From IMG/VR virus record IMGVR_UViG_3300042458_001409, positions 1 to 34,881 of that record: DNA of 34,881 nt, one strand, 5' to 3'. This document shows, in pieces, positions 15,319-24,597 of the stretch. Origin of the DNA: a virus. The notes under the pieces are model-generated. The model was not told where the DNA came from. It searched no databases and was given only the letters and a program-made list of their open reading frames with translations. A program made the position numbers and the translations under genes. The first letter of the stretch is position 1; every line of letters starts with the position of its first letter.

Positions 15319-18300
15319 TATACAGGACCACCATCGTTTATTAGCCAACCTTTGGTACCTGTTAGGTACGTTCTTGATGCTGCTGCCGATAGTCCATATT
15401 TAGAAGAACCAAAGTCACAAATAACACCATTTTGTAAAGATGACCCATATGATGCCCATCCGTTTAATAAACTATCATAATTTGTACTGTTTAACCCCGA
15501 TACGTAAACACCTCCATTAGCTAAAAATGCCCCCATGTTGGTAATATCCCTAACATTCCAAGATCCAATATTATTAATATTTGTAAATCCTGTAAATGTG
15601 TTCTCAAATAACAAAGCTAATGAATCATCAGGAGTGCCATCATAAAGTTGTGGACTATCTGTTGTTGCTGACAATGATAGGTTGTGGAATCCAAAGAAAG
15701 AATTTGTATAACCCCCATCAAATTGTAAATCTCCCCACTCATCTATTGATAAAAATTTTAATCTATCATTAGCAATTGGGTTAGCTCCTATACCATTAAA
15801 GGCTCCTCCAGAATTCACTGTAATAGTAATCTGATATATTCCTGGGCCGGTTGTATATGTATGGGTTCTGTTAGCGTAAGATAGTGTTGAGGTTGTCCCA
15901 TCCCCCCAATAAATAGTTCCGTTTGTGATATTAGTTTGTCCGATAACATTAAATGGTAATCTTATAACATTATTTCCGGTTGATGCCGGTAAAAACAAAC
16001 CAGTATATGGATCATATAATGAACCATAAACAATTCTAGTATCCACAGTCGCCCTAAATCCAGGTGTTGGGGTAGGTGTTGGTGTTGGAGTAGGGGTAGG
16101 TGTTGGAGTAGGGGTAGGTGTTGGTGTTGTGTAAATGTATGAGTTTGAGTCGTTACTAATAGTTGATCCACAATTTTTGGTCATTCTAAAATATGTTGTT
16201 CCTGTCGTTGTTGCCGTTGTTGCTATTGTTCTATATGTACTACAACTTGACGTATTACTAGTACTCCATGTTGATCCACTGTCTGTTGAGTATTGTATTG
16301 ATGTTAAAGTACATGAACCACAATTTAAATTGAAGTATATCCCGTAAAGTCCACTTCCAAGGTCGTTTACGTCAACAATAGTTGGTGCACAACACACAAC
16401 GATAGGTGTTGTTGTTGCGCTTCCCGCACAAGTAGAGTCATAATCTATGGTTAATTCTAACTTAAATTCAGAATTACCAATAGGGTCTTGGTCTCCACTA
16501 CAATTAGATTCAATATGTATTGTGTTATTCAATTGGTTGATAGTATAACTACCAACGGCACTTGTTGATGATAGTAAGTATTCTATCGATTGTACCCATA
16601 AGTCGTCTGAAGGAATATCATCAATGTTTGTGATATTTGCAAACGTCTGTGTAAAAGCACTACCGTTTATCGTTATTGTACAGGTTAAATCAGCATTGTC
16701 TATCGTACACCCAGTATATCCTGATGTTGCATCCATAAACCCTTCAAAGAACATCTCGGAAATTCCTCGACGATTTCCCGATGTGGTATTAAAGTTATTC
16801 GAACAAAGGTTGTAAAGTTCGTAACCTTCTATACTATTACCAACACACGTTATATTAAAATAATTGGTGTCAGAACAAGTATTACTATCAGTAACAACCA
16901 AACTATAAGTACCTGCGGTTAATCCTGTTGCCGTCGTTCCTGTTTGCCCGTCAGACCATAAATACATGAATGGTGGTTCTCCTTGATATATCGATGCGGT
17001 TGCATATCCCGGAACACCAAGAAGACAATTAACGGGGTTTATCGCAAAACTAACAAAGTTGGTTGTCGTGATTGAGAAGTCCTCACTAACAACACATCCT
17101 TGAATATCTATAACATTTATTCTATAATTTCCTGGTATTAAACTTGTGAATGTTTCAGCACTTGATGATGTTGATGGTACTACACTATCATTAACTAATG
17201 GTGTATCGAGGTTTTCCAATACGTAAGTAATAAATCCAGTATATCCCGTACCCACCGTCACCGTGACTTCACCGTTCGGTTGTCCACAAGTAGATCCTGA
17301 AGTGGTTGCCGTTATTGTGAATTTTTGTTGTGAGTTTATTGTTGCGGTTGTGGTATAAGCACAAGGTGATCCCGTCCCCGAAATAATTAAATCATAAATA
17401 CCATTAGTTAACCCCGCTTGTTGGAATGTTTGGTTAGTACCAAAATAACTATAGACGGTTCCTCCTGTCTGTGCACTTAACACATAAAGGTAATCTTGAC
17501 TACCCGTTCCGTTTATTGAAACCGATATCTCACCATTGTTTTGACTACATATTGAGTTGGTTATGTTTAAACTAGATAATGAAAACCCATTTTGAGTGTT
17601 GAGTGATCCTGAAACGTTTATTTCACAAAAATTAGCATCTCGTATTAATACGTTGTAATTACCACTTCCTAAATTAGTCAATGTAAACGTGTCAGATAAA
17701 GTGTACCCAACTTGTCCCGTATTAGCAGAATAGAAAAACGGTGCGGTTCCACCTGAAACAGTATATGTTAAACTACCATCAGACGCAAAACAACTCGGAC
17801 TAACACTACTTGTCCCTAATATTCCTAAAGGTAATGCTTGTCCTATGGTTTCTGAAACTGTGGTTGAGCAACCAATACTATCGGTTACTGTACAACTATA
17901 TGTTCCTTGAGTTAATCCCGTAACTAATTGTGTTGTATCTCCGTTACTCCATAAGTACGTGAATGGTCCGGTTCCTGTTAATCCTGTTACGGCGAGTTTA
18001 CCCGTGTTGATCACACATGTCGATGTGTTCACTTTCCATAAACCAAAGTTAACACTTGTTGAACTATATATTAAAATGTTCGGTGTATTTGCACTTACCG
18101 CTCCGTAATCAAACACAGTCGCATAGTACTCACCGGCACCTAAACTAGGAAAAATGTAAGGTAATGTTATTGTTTGTTGGACATCATATAACACATCGTC
18201 TTTATAAAGAATAATATTATATGGACTATTGGTTGATGTTGCACTAACAGATACAAATCCATTATCCAACCCACATGTTGTTGTTGTATCTGTTATATTA

Positions 18301-18734
18301 GCAATAAAACATTCAGAAACAAATACGTTTATAAACGCCTCGTTGTTTTGTAACCCTAAAAAATCGTTAAGTCTAAAAACATAAGTACCCCCCGTTAAAC
18401 CTGTATAAGTGAAAGGCCCGTTACTGGTCTGAGCACTTATAGTCCCTGGTATGATATTATCTATCGTATATGGTAAAACACCACCAAACGGTGTAATTAC
18501 TGTGGTACCCGAAGAAGAATCACAAACACCTGTTACGGTGAAAGTGTATGTTAAAATTCCTGTATTACAATTTTGTGTACAGGTTTGTCCTGTCGCAATG
18601 TAAACGCCAGACGCACTACCAGAGTACGTATCATCAATACAAATACCCACACCTAATGAAACTCCCGCCTGTAAATTACCACAACAATCTACATAACTAT
18701 ATACCCCATTTGTTAATCCTGAAACACATGCCAT
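15318..18734 (-). CDS. Large modular adhesin/tail fibre: SprB repeats, Thr-Pro linker, PKD, BspA-like LRR (1138 aa)
   Basis: Domains in order: a Cys-rich N-terminus (residues 1-60, YVDCCGNLQ, CTQNCNTG); a run of SprB-type repeats to about residue 640 (clear units TGTGPFTYLWSNGDTTQLVT, then GLTQGTYSCTVTDSIGCS; and GGTAPFFYSANTG, then LGSGNYNVLIRDANFC); a Cys-containing domain starting EGYELYNLCSNNF; a Thr-Pro linker at about 868-891; a PKD-like domain with YWGDGTTS and HTYTTGPGIYQITI (about 930-965); and a C-terminal BspA-like leucine-rich domain (NNIGSWNVRDITNMGAFL, LNSTNYDSLLNGWASYG, YGLSAAASRTYL, GWLINDGG). These are cell-surface adhesion modules of flavobacteria, here without signal peptide or type IX sorting domain, so assembly onto the virion is expected. 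The BspA-like end, set off by the linker, is the likely receptor-binding tip. It starts 9 nt after the 991-residue baseplate gene. Confidence 0.78.
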   Translation of the reverse strand: MACVSGLTNGVYSYVDCCGNLQAGVSLGVGICIDDTYSGSASGVYIATGQTCTQNCNTGILTYTFTVTGVCDSSSGTTVITPFGGVLPYTIDNIIPGTISAQTSNGPFTYTGLTGGTYVFRLNDFLGLQNNEAFINVFVSECFIANITDTTTTCGLDNGFVSVSATSTNSPYNIILYKDDVLYDVQQTITLPYIFPSLGAGEYYATVFDYGAVSANTPNILIYSSTSVNFGLWKVNTSTCVINTGKLAVTGLTGTGPFTYLWSNGDTTQLVTGLTQGTYSCTVTDSIGCSTTVSETIGQALPLGILGTSSVSPSCFASDGSLTYTVSGGTAPFFYSANTGQVGYTLSDTFTLTNLGSGNYNVLIRDANFCEINVSGSLNTQNGFSLSSLNITNSICSQNNGEISVSINGTGSQDYLYVLSAQTGGTVYSYFGTNQTFQQAGLTNGIYDLIISGTGSPCAYTTTATINSQQKFTITATTSGSTCGQPNGEVTVTVGTGYTGFITYVLENLDTPLVNDSVVPSTSSSAETFTSLIPGNYRINVIDIQGCVVSEDFSITTTNFVSFAINPVNCLLGVPGYATASIYQGEPPFMYLWSDGQTGTTATGLTAGTYSLVVTDSNTCSDTNYFNITCVGNSIEGYELYNLCSNNFNTTSGNRRGISEMFFEGFMDATSGYTGCTIDNADLTCTITINGSAFTQTFANITNIDDIPSDDLWVQSIEYLLSSTSAVGSYTINQLNNTIHIESNCSGDQDPIGNSEFKLELTIDYDSTCAGSATTTPIVVCCAPTIVDVNDLGSGLYGIYFNLNCGSCTLTSIQYSTDSGSTWSTSNTSSCSTYRTIATTATTTGTTYFRMTKNCGSTISNDSNSYIYTTPTPTPTPTPTPTPTPTPTPTPGFRATVDTRIVYGSLYDPYTGLFLPASTGNNVIRLPFNVIGQTNITNGTIYWGDGTTSTLSYANRTHTYTTGPGIYQITITVNSGGAFNGIGANPIANDRLKFLSIDEWGDLQFDGGYTNSFFGFHNLSLSATTDSPQLYDGTPDDSLALLFENTFTGFTNINNIGSWNVRDITNMGAFLANGGVYVSGLNSTNYDSLLNGWASYGSSLQNGVICDFGSSKYGLSAAASRTYLTGTKGWLINDGGPV
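16062..16129 (-). repeat. In-frame hexanucleotide repeat encoding the adhesin Thr-Pro linker
   Basis: Tandem 6-bp units encode alternating Thr-Pro just before the PKD domain. They match the linker repeats at 7456-8051 in type and codon pattern. Confidence 0.85.
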
Positions 18735-18743
18735 AATCTATAA

Positions 18744-21719
18744 TTAGTTCGTACAATTTATATCTATATCCACACCGATATTTATGTGGAAAGTTTTATT
18801 AGTAAAGTTATCGTAGCAAGTAGTGTTACTCACTATTAAATTATTACCCGCCAAATAATAATTTAAACCAAAACTGTATAAAGTATCTAATTCAGTTTCA
18901 ATCGCCGTTAAAATTTGAGTTGTTGTTGGTGTCTGATCTCCATACCCTGTAAAGAACGAACCTTGTATTAATATGTCACTATCTAAACGACAATCGATAT
19001 ACCAAGTACTAACAACACTAGTTTCGTCACACTGTGTTTGTGTATACCCACTAGACGCTATTAGGTTATTCACACTATCGCTCAGTACTTGACTTGGAAA
19101 TAATGGGTTACTTAGATTAGTTAAAGAACAAGTTAATGTTTGATCAATACAATCATATGTAAATAACTGACCGTTATATGCACAAGGAATACAACTAACA
19201 GGAATAAATATACAACCCCTTTGTCTTCTCCAAACTATTTTTTGTCTATGAAATGCCGAGTTATCCATTTTTTGCCCTGTCATCCATATTGTTGTTGCTG
19301 GAACAACTTGCTCTAAAAGTCTTTGCCAATAATCACCTAACCCTAACGTAAAATCTATCATTTTTTGATAGGTGAATTTATTAGATGGTATTCCAACCGT
19401 TTCTTCAGATTGTAAATAATTCCAAAAAACAGATTGTAGTGTTGGATATCCTCCGGTTTTACCGTCAGATATTGTCCACCGATTTCTTACATTAATAAAA
19501 TTATTATAAAAACTTTGAGCAAACTCAAAAAACGATTTCTCTTTTGGTTTTGGATTTATGAATGTCCAATCTATTAATCCTGGCGATGGGTATGGTGCGG
19601 TTAACCCCGTATTAGGTATAGGGTAATCGTATTGTGCTGACATATCCCATACATCGTAAGTGATACCTTGACCCATGTTCAAATAAACCTCAACCATTTT
19701 AGTATTTAAAACCAAATTATCACTTTCCGTCGTATAATCAACACCATTGAAGTCACTATTATTTTTTCTTGTTTCTGTATTTATCTCCCACGATTTTTGG
19801 TTGTCAATTGTCTTTGTTATTTCAAAACCAAAAGTACCCATAGATGGAAAGTTTCTATACTTATCTAAATATTCTTGACCATAAGTGAACGGTTTTAAGG
19901 ATGATATTAAATACGGGTTTGCTGGATCAAATGAAGAATTTGCTAAATCAGCAACCTCATCAGATCTATGTTCAGGTGTCTGTTCAAACCATCCACTTCC
20001 AAGTTGGTAATAATAACTGTCGTTGTTTGTTGGTGGTTTTGGATAACCATAAGGGTCAACCGGATAATCAGCTAACGTAGAAGTTGTTAATTCTATACTA
20101 GCAGACGTTGTATACCCCGTGTATGTTGTTCCTAAAACACTAAAAGTGTTGGTTGGGTCTAATGTTGGTGATACGTTTAAGTAAGTACCTCCAGACACGT
20201 TATCATAAAGTTCGTAAAATCTATTTATGTTTATCTTAGAGTCGGCCAAATAAACAATTTCATTTAGTTCAATCAAAGCATCAGGAGCACCAATAAATCT
20301 CAAGATATATTCTATCGATTTTCTCGTACCTTTAGACTTAAACATATAAGACGCATTCAATATTAAATTTCTATAATATTGATAATTAAGTTCGGTTGGT
20401 GTGTCCGGTTTTGATTGTCCCGGATATGTTTGTGTGGCGTTTGGATTAAATACCGACGTTAAAAAGTTTTCATTAGTTATTGGTGAAATATTGGTACTGA
20501 TCCCTAAAGTTTGAGCCAAATTAACCAATAGTTGCGACGGTATGTCGTTCCCCACAACATAGTTAACTGAGTTCATATTAGCCAACGCGTCGATAAATTT
20601 TTTAACCTCATCAAAACTTCTACCATATATTTGAAGTACCTTTTCAATTTTTTGATCTGCAGTATCAAACTCGATAAACGAACCAGTAATTAAAAACCGA
20701 CTAATCAAATTGGTTTTATAAAGGTCTAACGCTTCTGCAATTTTTTGTACTTTAGTTAGGTAGTTGTCAAAATTTGGCGAAGTGATATCTAAATTCCAAT
20801 AAACATCCAATTTCCAAGTCACCTTTTCGTTGTACATAACATAATTGCCGTCACCATCATAATCGGGATATTTAAAGGTTGAGGTATAAAGGGGTATACT
20901 TTTTCTATTAAGTAAAAAGTCCTCGACCTCATCAAAACTATCTGAAAAAATTTGTTCAGTAACTAAGTTATTTGGTTTTATTATTAACGTTTCGTTTGAT
21001 TGTGTAATTGTAGATGTTTTATTATTAAACGGATCACCCTTAACCGTAACATTAACCGTACCACCAGTCAAAGACGTTGTTGGCACCAAATCAAGTAAAT
21101 TATATTCTACATCTAAGGTTTTAAAATAAAGAGAATAACTCGTAAAGTTATCCGTTATATTTCTATATTTAGATACCGCTAAAGGTCTTGTTTCTAAATT
21201 TCTTTTGGCGTTTGTCGAATAGTCAATACCAAATGGGTTGTTAAATAAAAAGACGTTAATATCGAAAGTAGTCTCATCATCAACACTATCATAAACAATG
21301 TTGGTTGCTGTTGGATAGGTTCCGATACCTGATGATTGGTTACTATATATCTCAATGGCTGCAGGGAAAAAGTTAATAACCTTAGTGATAGATGCTAATA
21401 ACCGTTTCTGTAGTGACCCATATAGTGAAAAACTTGTTATTTGTGAGATATCAAAATTAGGGTAAACCTTAAAGTTTTTTTCAATAATTTTTTTAGTCTC
21501 TTCAATATTTTCAATATTTAAATTCTCTAAAGTAAATGGCTCTGAAAAAACGCCAGTATCAAACTTTCGATTTACCTTTTCATATATCGCCGAAGTAAAC
21601 TCAAAATTACCTTGCGTTAGACCTCCACCCGCAACTAATTGTAAACCAACTATGTTGTCCGAAAACGTTTGTGACCCAACGGATGGGGCAGGAGGGTAAA
21701 AGTATTTTGTTTTTGCCAT
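18744..21719 (-). CDS. Baseplate protein with gpI/gp7-like segment, 991 aa
   Basis: A helical segment at about residues 330-490 includes QIYGRSFDEVKKFIDALA and LNASYMFKSKGTRKSIEYIL, then RFIGAP and ELNEIVYL. Phage tail protein I (gpI of P2, related to part of T4 gp7) has this layout: helices followed by a conserved 'sKGT..ai..il...G' turn and an acidic strand. Downstream lie aromatic-rich beta regions. The C-terminus is Cys-rich (RRQRGCIFIPVSCIPCAYNG, then YDCIDQTLTC), which may bind metal or attach fibres. The ATG at 21719 overlaps the preceding stop by one base (TAATG). Following the gp25-like and gp6-like genes and preceding the fibres fits a wedge arm to which fibres attach. The gpI link is from motif memory only. 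Confidence 0.6.
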   Translation of the reverse strand: MAKTKYFYPPAPSVGSQTFSDNIVGLQLVAGGGLTQGNFEFTSAIYEKVNRKFDTGVFSEPFTLENLNIENIEETKKIIEKNFKVYPNFDISQITSFSLYGSLQKRLLASITKVINFFPAAIEIYSNQSSGIGTYPTATNIVYDSVDDETTFDINVFLFNNPFGIDYSTNAKRNLETRPLAVSKYRNITDNFTSYSLYFKTLDVEYNLLDLVPTTSLTGGTVNVTVKGDPFNNKTSTITQSNETLIIKPNNLVTEQIFSDSFDEVEDFLLNRKSIPLYTSTFKYPDYDGDGNYVMYNEKVTWKLDVYWNLDITSPNFDNYLTKVQKIAEALDLYKTNLISRFLITGSFIEFDTADQKIEKVLQIYGRSFDEVKKFIDALANMNSVNYVVGNDIPSQLLVNLAQTLGISTNISPITNENFLTSVFNPNATQTYPGQSKPDTPTELNYQYYRNLILNASYMFKSKGTRKSIEYILRFIGAPDALIELNEIVYLADSKININRFYELYDNVSGGTYLNVSPTLDPTNTFSVLGTTYTGYTTSASIELTTSTLADYPVDPYGYPKPPTNNDSYYYQLGSGWFEQTPEHRSDEVADLANSSFDPANPYLISSLKPFTYGQEYLDKYRNFPSMGTFGFEITKTIDNQKSWEINTETRKNNSDFNGVDYTTESDNLVLNTKMVEVYLNMGQGITYDVWDMSAQYDYPIPNTGLTAPYPSPGLIDWTFINPKPKEKSFFEFAQSFYNNFINVRNRWTISDGKTGGYPTLQSVFWNYLQSEETVGIPSNKFTYQKMIDFTLGLGDYWQRLLEQVVPATTIWMTGQKMDNSAFHRQKIVWRRQRGCIFIPVSCIPCAYNGQLFTYDCIDQTLTCSLTNLSNPLFPSQVLSDSVNNLIASSGYTQTQCDETSVVSTWYIDCRLDSDILIQGSFFTGYGDQTPTTTQILTAIETELDTLYSFGLNYYLAGNNLIVSNTTCYDNFTNKTFHINIGVDIDINCTN

Positions 21720-22627
21720 TAACTAATAATATTTGTAAAATTCTTACTAAAATCTACGTTAGATCCCCTATCTTGTCTAACTTCATAAAGTAATTCATTA
21801 AAGTTATCTCTAATCTCAAACAAGTTGTATTGTTTATATATGTTACCAGCACTATCGTATAACGTGTAAATACCATCTTCAATACTCTTAGTTTGATTCC
21901 CGTAAAGGGCTATCGCTATAGTATCTAAATCATGTTCAGCCATTTGTATATCGATAGTTAACGGATTAAAAAATGTGTTAGTTACTATAATATTTTGATT
22001 TGGTTGTCCAATATATGGTGTTGCAGTTGGTTTGTTTGTTGGTGCGGTTGATGGTGATAGTGTACAAAAAATTAAATCGCTTCCTCCGTCAACATACCTA
22101 TATCTTATTGTTTTTTGTGTGCTATTTGTTTGATCACTCAAGACAGGTTCACAATAAAACGATGAGGTCACTATTCTATAGAAATTTTGTATTTTACTAC
22201 CATCGGAGTTTAAATATTCAATTCTATACCCAACCAACCCTTGATTAGTAAATTTATTCCTATATAAATTTGGTACGTTGTTTAAATCTATTACTATACC
22301 TTTAACATTTGGTAAAGACGATAAAACCCCACAATCAGTAATAACTGTCCTAACTTCTGCAGGTCTAATATAAAGTGTGTAAATTCCAATTTTATTAAAT
22401 TCGGATGCGGGTAATTTTAAATTATATAACCCACCTAAAATCTCAACACCATCATTTCCTCCGGTATCTGTATTATTAAAGTAAGGTGTTAAAATTGTTC
22501 TTGCGTTTAACTTTTTTAATGTGAAGTTGGTTGTCACATCCCTAGATTCGGTATAATGTAAAATTATATCAACATCTTCAGGTGATACGTCTGCCGGTCT
22601 TACTGTTCCGTATGTTCCTAATGCCAT
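21719..22627 (-). CDS. Baseplate-associated protein of unknown function, 302 aa
   Basis: No known domain was recognised. The protein is beta-rich with segments VDIILHYTESRDVTTNFTLK and KIGIYTLYIRPAEVRTVI, and a C-terminal region (DGIYTLYDSAGNIYKQYNLF) that looks like a small strand-turn-strand binding domain. A Thr-Pro-like patch (PTNKPTATPYIGQP) falls near residue 200. It is transcribed after the PKD protein with a 33-nt gap and overlaps the gpI-like gene by one base, so it is probably made in a fixed ratio with it. Baseplate membership is inferred from position. Confidence 0.5.
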   Translation of the reverse strand: MALGTYGTVRPADVSPEDVDIILHYTESRDVTTNFTLKKLNARTILTPYFNNTDTGGNDGVEILGGLYNLKLPASEFNKIGIYTLYIRPAEVRTVITDCGVLSSLPNVKGIVIDLNNVPNLYRNKFTNQGLVGYRIEYLNSDGSKIQNFYRIVTSSFYCEPVLSDQTNSTQKTIRYRYVDGGSDLIFCTLSPSTAPTNKPTATPYIGQPNQNIIVTNTFFNPLTIDIQMAEHDLDTIAIALYGNQTKSIEDGIYTLYDSAGNIYKQYNLFEIRDNFNELLYEVRQDRGSNVDFSKNFTNIIS

Positions 22628-22638
22628 TTTTTTTATTT

Positions 22639-22645
22639 ATAAATA
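22639..22645 (-). promoter_or_regulatory. TATTTAT upstream element, 302-aa baseplate protein
   Basis: Sense-strand TATTTAT lies 11 nt before the ATG at 22627. The sequence around it (TATTTATAAATA) also contains TATAAATA, the T4 late-promoter consensus, in the sense direction. Confidence 0.4.
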
Positions 22646-22660
22646 GTTTATCTTCATTTT

Positions 22661-23749
22661 TTATGTAGTATTAATCTTGAAAAAACCGTAACCATACCTA
22701 ACCATATCTCCCGTATTATCAATTTCACCTAACCTTTCTAACGACTCAAAAGCGGAATATTTACCTCTTTCGATGAAAACATCGGCCTGTATTTCAGGAC
22801 TCATAACAAAATCTAACAAATATTCATTTTTTGTAATCGCTGAAGCAACAATCATATTGTCAGTTATACCGGAAGAATTTAAAATAAAGAATGTTTTACC
22901 GTCAGGAAAGTCAAAATAACTTATATTATTAATTGTGTATGCCGTGTAATCACTAGTGATCAAGTCTATTTGACCTAAAATGTCGTTATTTTTAAAAAAC
23001 TGATAACCAACCGTATATGATTGGGTACCATATCTTCTAAGTTCGTTTAATTTAGATTTTGTATATCCCGAAAGAATAAACGGGATCGTTGTAAAATTAT
23101 CTGAAGTTTGTCCCGATACTTGGTTATTACTATCACCTTGGAATATTGTGTCCAATGTTATTGTATTTGTCGGCCAACTACCTCCTTGTGGTGTGTAGGT
23201 AACTGTACCGTTTGGATTATCTATTGTTACCCCTGATAGTGGTATTGTGATTGGTTTTTGTATGATAGTTAGGCCAAACGAGTTAGATCCCGACATAGTG
23301 ATGGTATAAGTACCACTAACATTATATGTGTGGTTAATACTATCAGATATCATTGGATCCGCAGGTGACCCATCACCCCAATCAATATTATATGTTGAGA
23401 AGTTTAAAAATGTTTTTGTAAACTTTTCAGATGTGTTATATAACTGTACTTGGTATAAATTAAATTGGTTGTATCCCGAATAAAGGAAATTGGTTATTAC
23501 ATCTTTTTGTTCCATTAATCCGTCAAACTCAGAATAAAATCCAACATCATTATAAGTTTGTGTAAGGAAGATTGGTATGGTCAGACCACTAAGTAGTGAC
23601 GTACCACCTGTACCCCCACTTAAAACGTAAGACATACCACTATATAGACCAAAATTATTCAGTCCACTATCTCCTGAATAACTTTCAGAAAAAATATCAT
23701 CCTTTAATACTTCAGGTGAGATTCTATAATATATTTTATTCTCTATCAT
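22661..23749 (-). CDS. PKD-domain baseplate/tail protein, 362 aa
   Basis: A PKD-type Ig-like domain sits at about residues 110-170, with the hallmark YNIDWGDGSPADP, then INHTYNVSGTYTITMSGSNS. PKD folds in phage virions usually serve as decorations or spacers that contact carbohydrate. The N-terminus (MIENKIYYRISPEVLKDDIF) and the C-terminal 150 residues (with YFDFPDGKTFFILN and SPEIQADVFIERGKYSAFE) are not recognised but are likely the virion-binding parts. The ATG overlaps the preceding stop by 4 nt (ATGA), so translation is coupled. Placement among baseplate genes points to the baseplate rather than the capsid. Confidence 0.65.
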   Translation of the reverse strand: MIENKIYYRISPEVLKDDIFSESYSGDSGLNNFGLYSGMSYVLSGGTGGTSLLSGLTIPIFLTQTYNDVGFYSEFDGLMEQKDVITNFLYSGYNQFNLYQVQLYNTSEKFTKTFLNFSTYNIDWGDGSPADPMISDSINHTYNVSGTYTITMSGSNSFGLTIIQKPITIPLSGVTIDNPNGTVTYTPQGGSWPTNTITLDTIFQGDSNNQVSGQTSDNFTTIPFILSGYTKSKLNELRRYGTQSYTVGYQFFKNNDILGQIDLITSDYTAYTINNISYFDFPDGKTFFILNSSGITDNMIVASAITKNEYLLDFVMSPEIQADVFIERGKYSAFESLERLGEIDNTGDMVRYGYGFFKINTT

Positions 23750-24597
23750 AGTGGGTTAACATATTCATACCAGTTTATTGGTGTTGTTTGTCCTTCACCA
23801 ACTCTAACATAAATAAAGTTTGATTGACCTGAAGGGACTTCCCTATAAACACTATATTCGTAATTAGTGTAATCTATAAAGACTTTATAGTAAAAATATT
23901 GACTTTTATTAAAATCGTACACATTTGGACCAACAAAATTACTTTGTGGTGTATTCATCATTCTAACAAACTGTCCTTTTTTTGCGTTGTAAAATTTACA
24001 ACTCATATACATTTCGGTTTGTGATAAATACGTTTGGTTTTTTAACCAATAAAGAAAGAACCCCTCTTTATCTGCACCAATAGAATCTAAAACCATTAAT
24101 GGTTTTTTAACTAACACTTGTAAGTTAGGGTTTGCAAATAATATTCCCGGTTCTTTTAACCCTTGTTGTGTTGGTAAAACAACAGAAAACAATATTTTTT
24201 GATTTTCGGTCGTGTTCCTATCATAAAAATCCAACTTAAAAAAACTTTTCTTAAATGAATTTGCAAAATAATATATTTCTTCATCTAAGAATCCAGCATT
24301 TTGGTAATCATCCAACCATTGGTTTATGTTTGGTGGGTTATTTAAAAAATCGGTTTGTCCTTGTGAGTTGTAAAAATTAAATTTATAATTTATTTCTGTT
24401 TTTGTGGTATCTACATCCCAAGTGGCATGACTAAATCTTGTTAGTTCAAAATCACTAATCGGGTTTAACACCTCTTCTTTGATCTGATTTTGTAAGATGT
24501 CGATAGCATCATCTCTACCCTCCATATCAAAATTGATTTGGATTGGTATATTAATACTTTTATCGTCCGCGTTAAATGAAAATCTATAATTACTCAC
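23746..24597 (-). CDS. Baseplate/tail protein of unknown function, 283 aa (GTG start)
   Basis: No family was recognised. The start is GTG at 24597, inside the last codons of the preceding gene (8-nt overlap, GTGAGTAA). The next Met is 24 residues in, so GTG is preferred. The sequence starts MSNYRFSFNADDKSINIPIQ and has many aromatic residues and short strands (FLYWLKNQTYLSQTEMYMSC, YYKVFIDYTNYEYSVYREVP). It forms a tightly overlapping run with the genes on either side, which suggests a complex with fixed stoichiometry in the baseplate wedge. Confidence 0.5.
   Translation of the reverse strand: MSNYRFSFNADDKSINIPIQINFDMEGRDDAIDILQNQIKEEVLNPISDFELTRFSHATWDVDTTKTEINYKFNFYNSQGQTDFLNNPPNINQWLDDYQNAGFLDEEIYYFANSFKKSFFKLDFYDRNTTENQKILFSVVLPTQQGLKEPGILFANPNLQVLVKKPLMVLDSIGADKEGFFLYWLKNQTYLSQTEMYMSCKFYNAKKGQFVRMMNTPQSNFVGPNVYDFNKSQYFYYKVFIDYTNYEYSVYREVPSGQSNFIYVRVGEGQTTPINWYEYVNPL

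Noticed and set aside
15319-15348. Ten-residue N-terminal extension (MANKRWWSCI) of mini-adhesin 1
   Set aside because: The internal ATG at 15318 forms a TAATG overlap with the upstream stop and matches the start of both paralogues.
9832-18734. Diversity-generating retroelement at the fibre C-termini
   Set aside because: No reverse transcriptase, no template repeat and no A-biased variable copy were seen in the window. The repeats found are ordinary shaft repeats.
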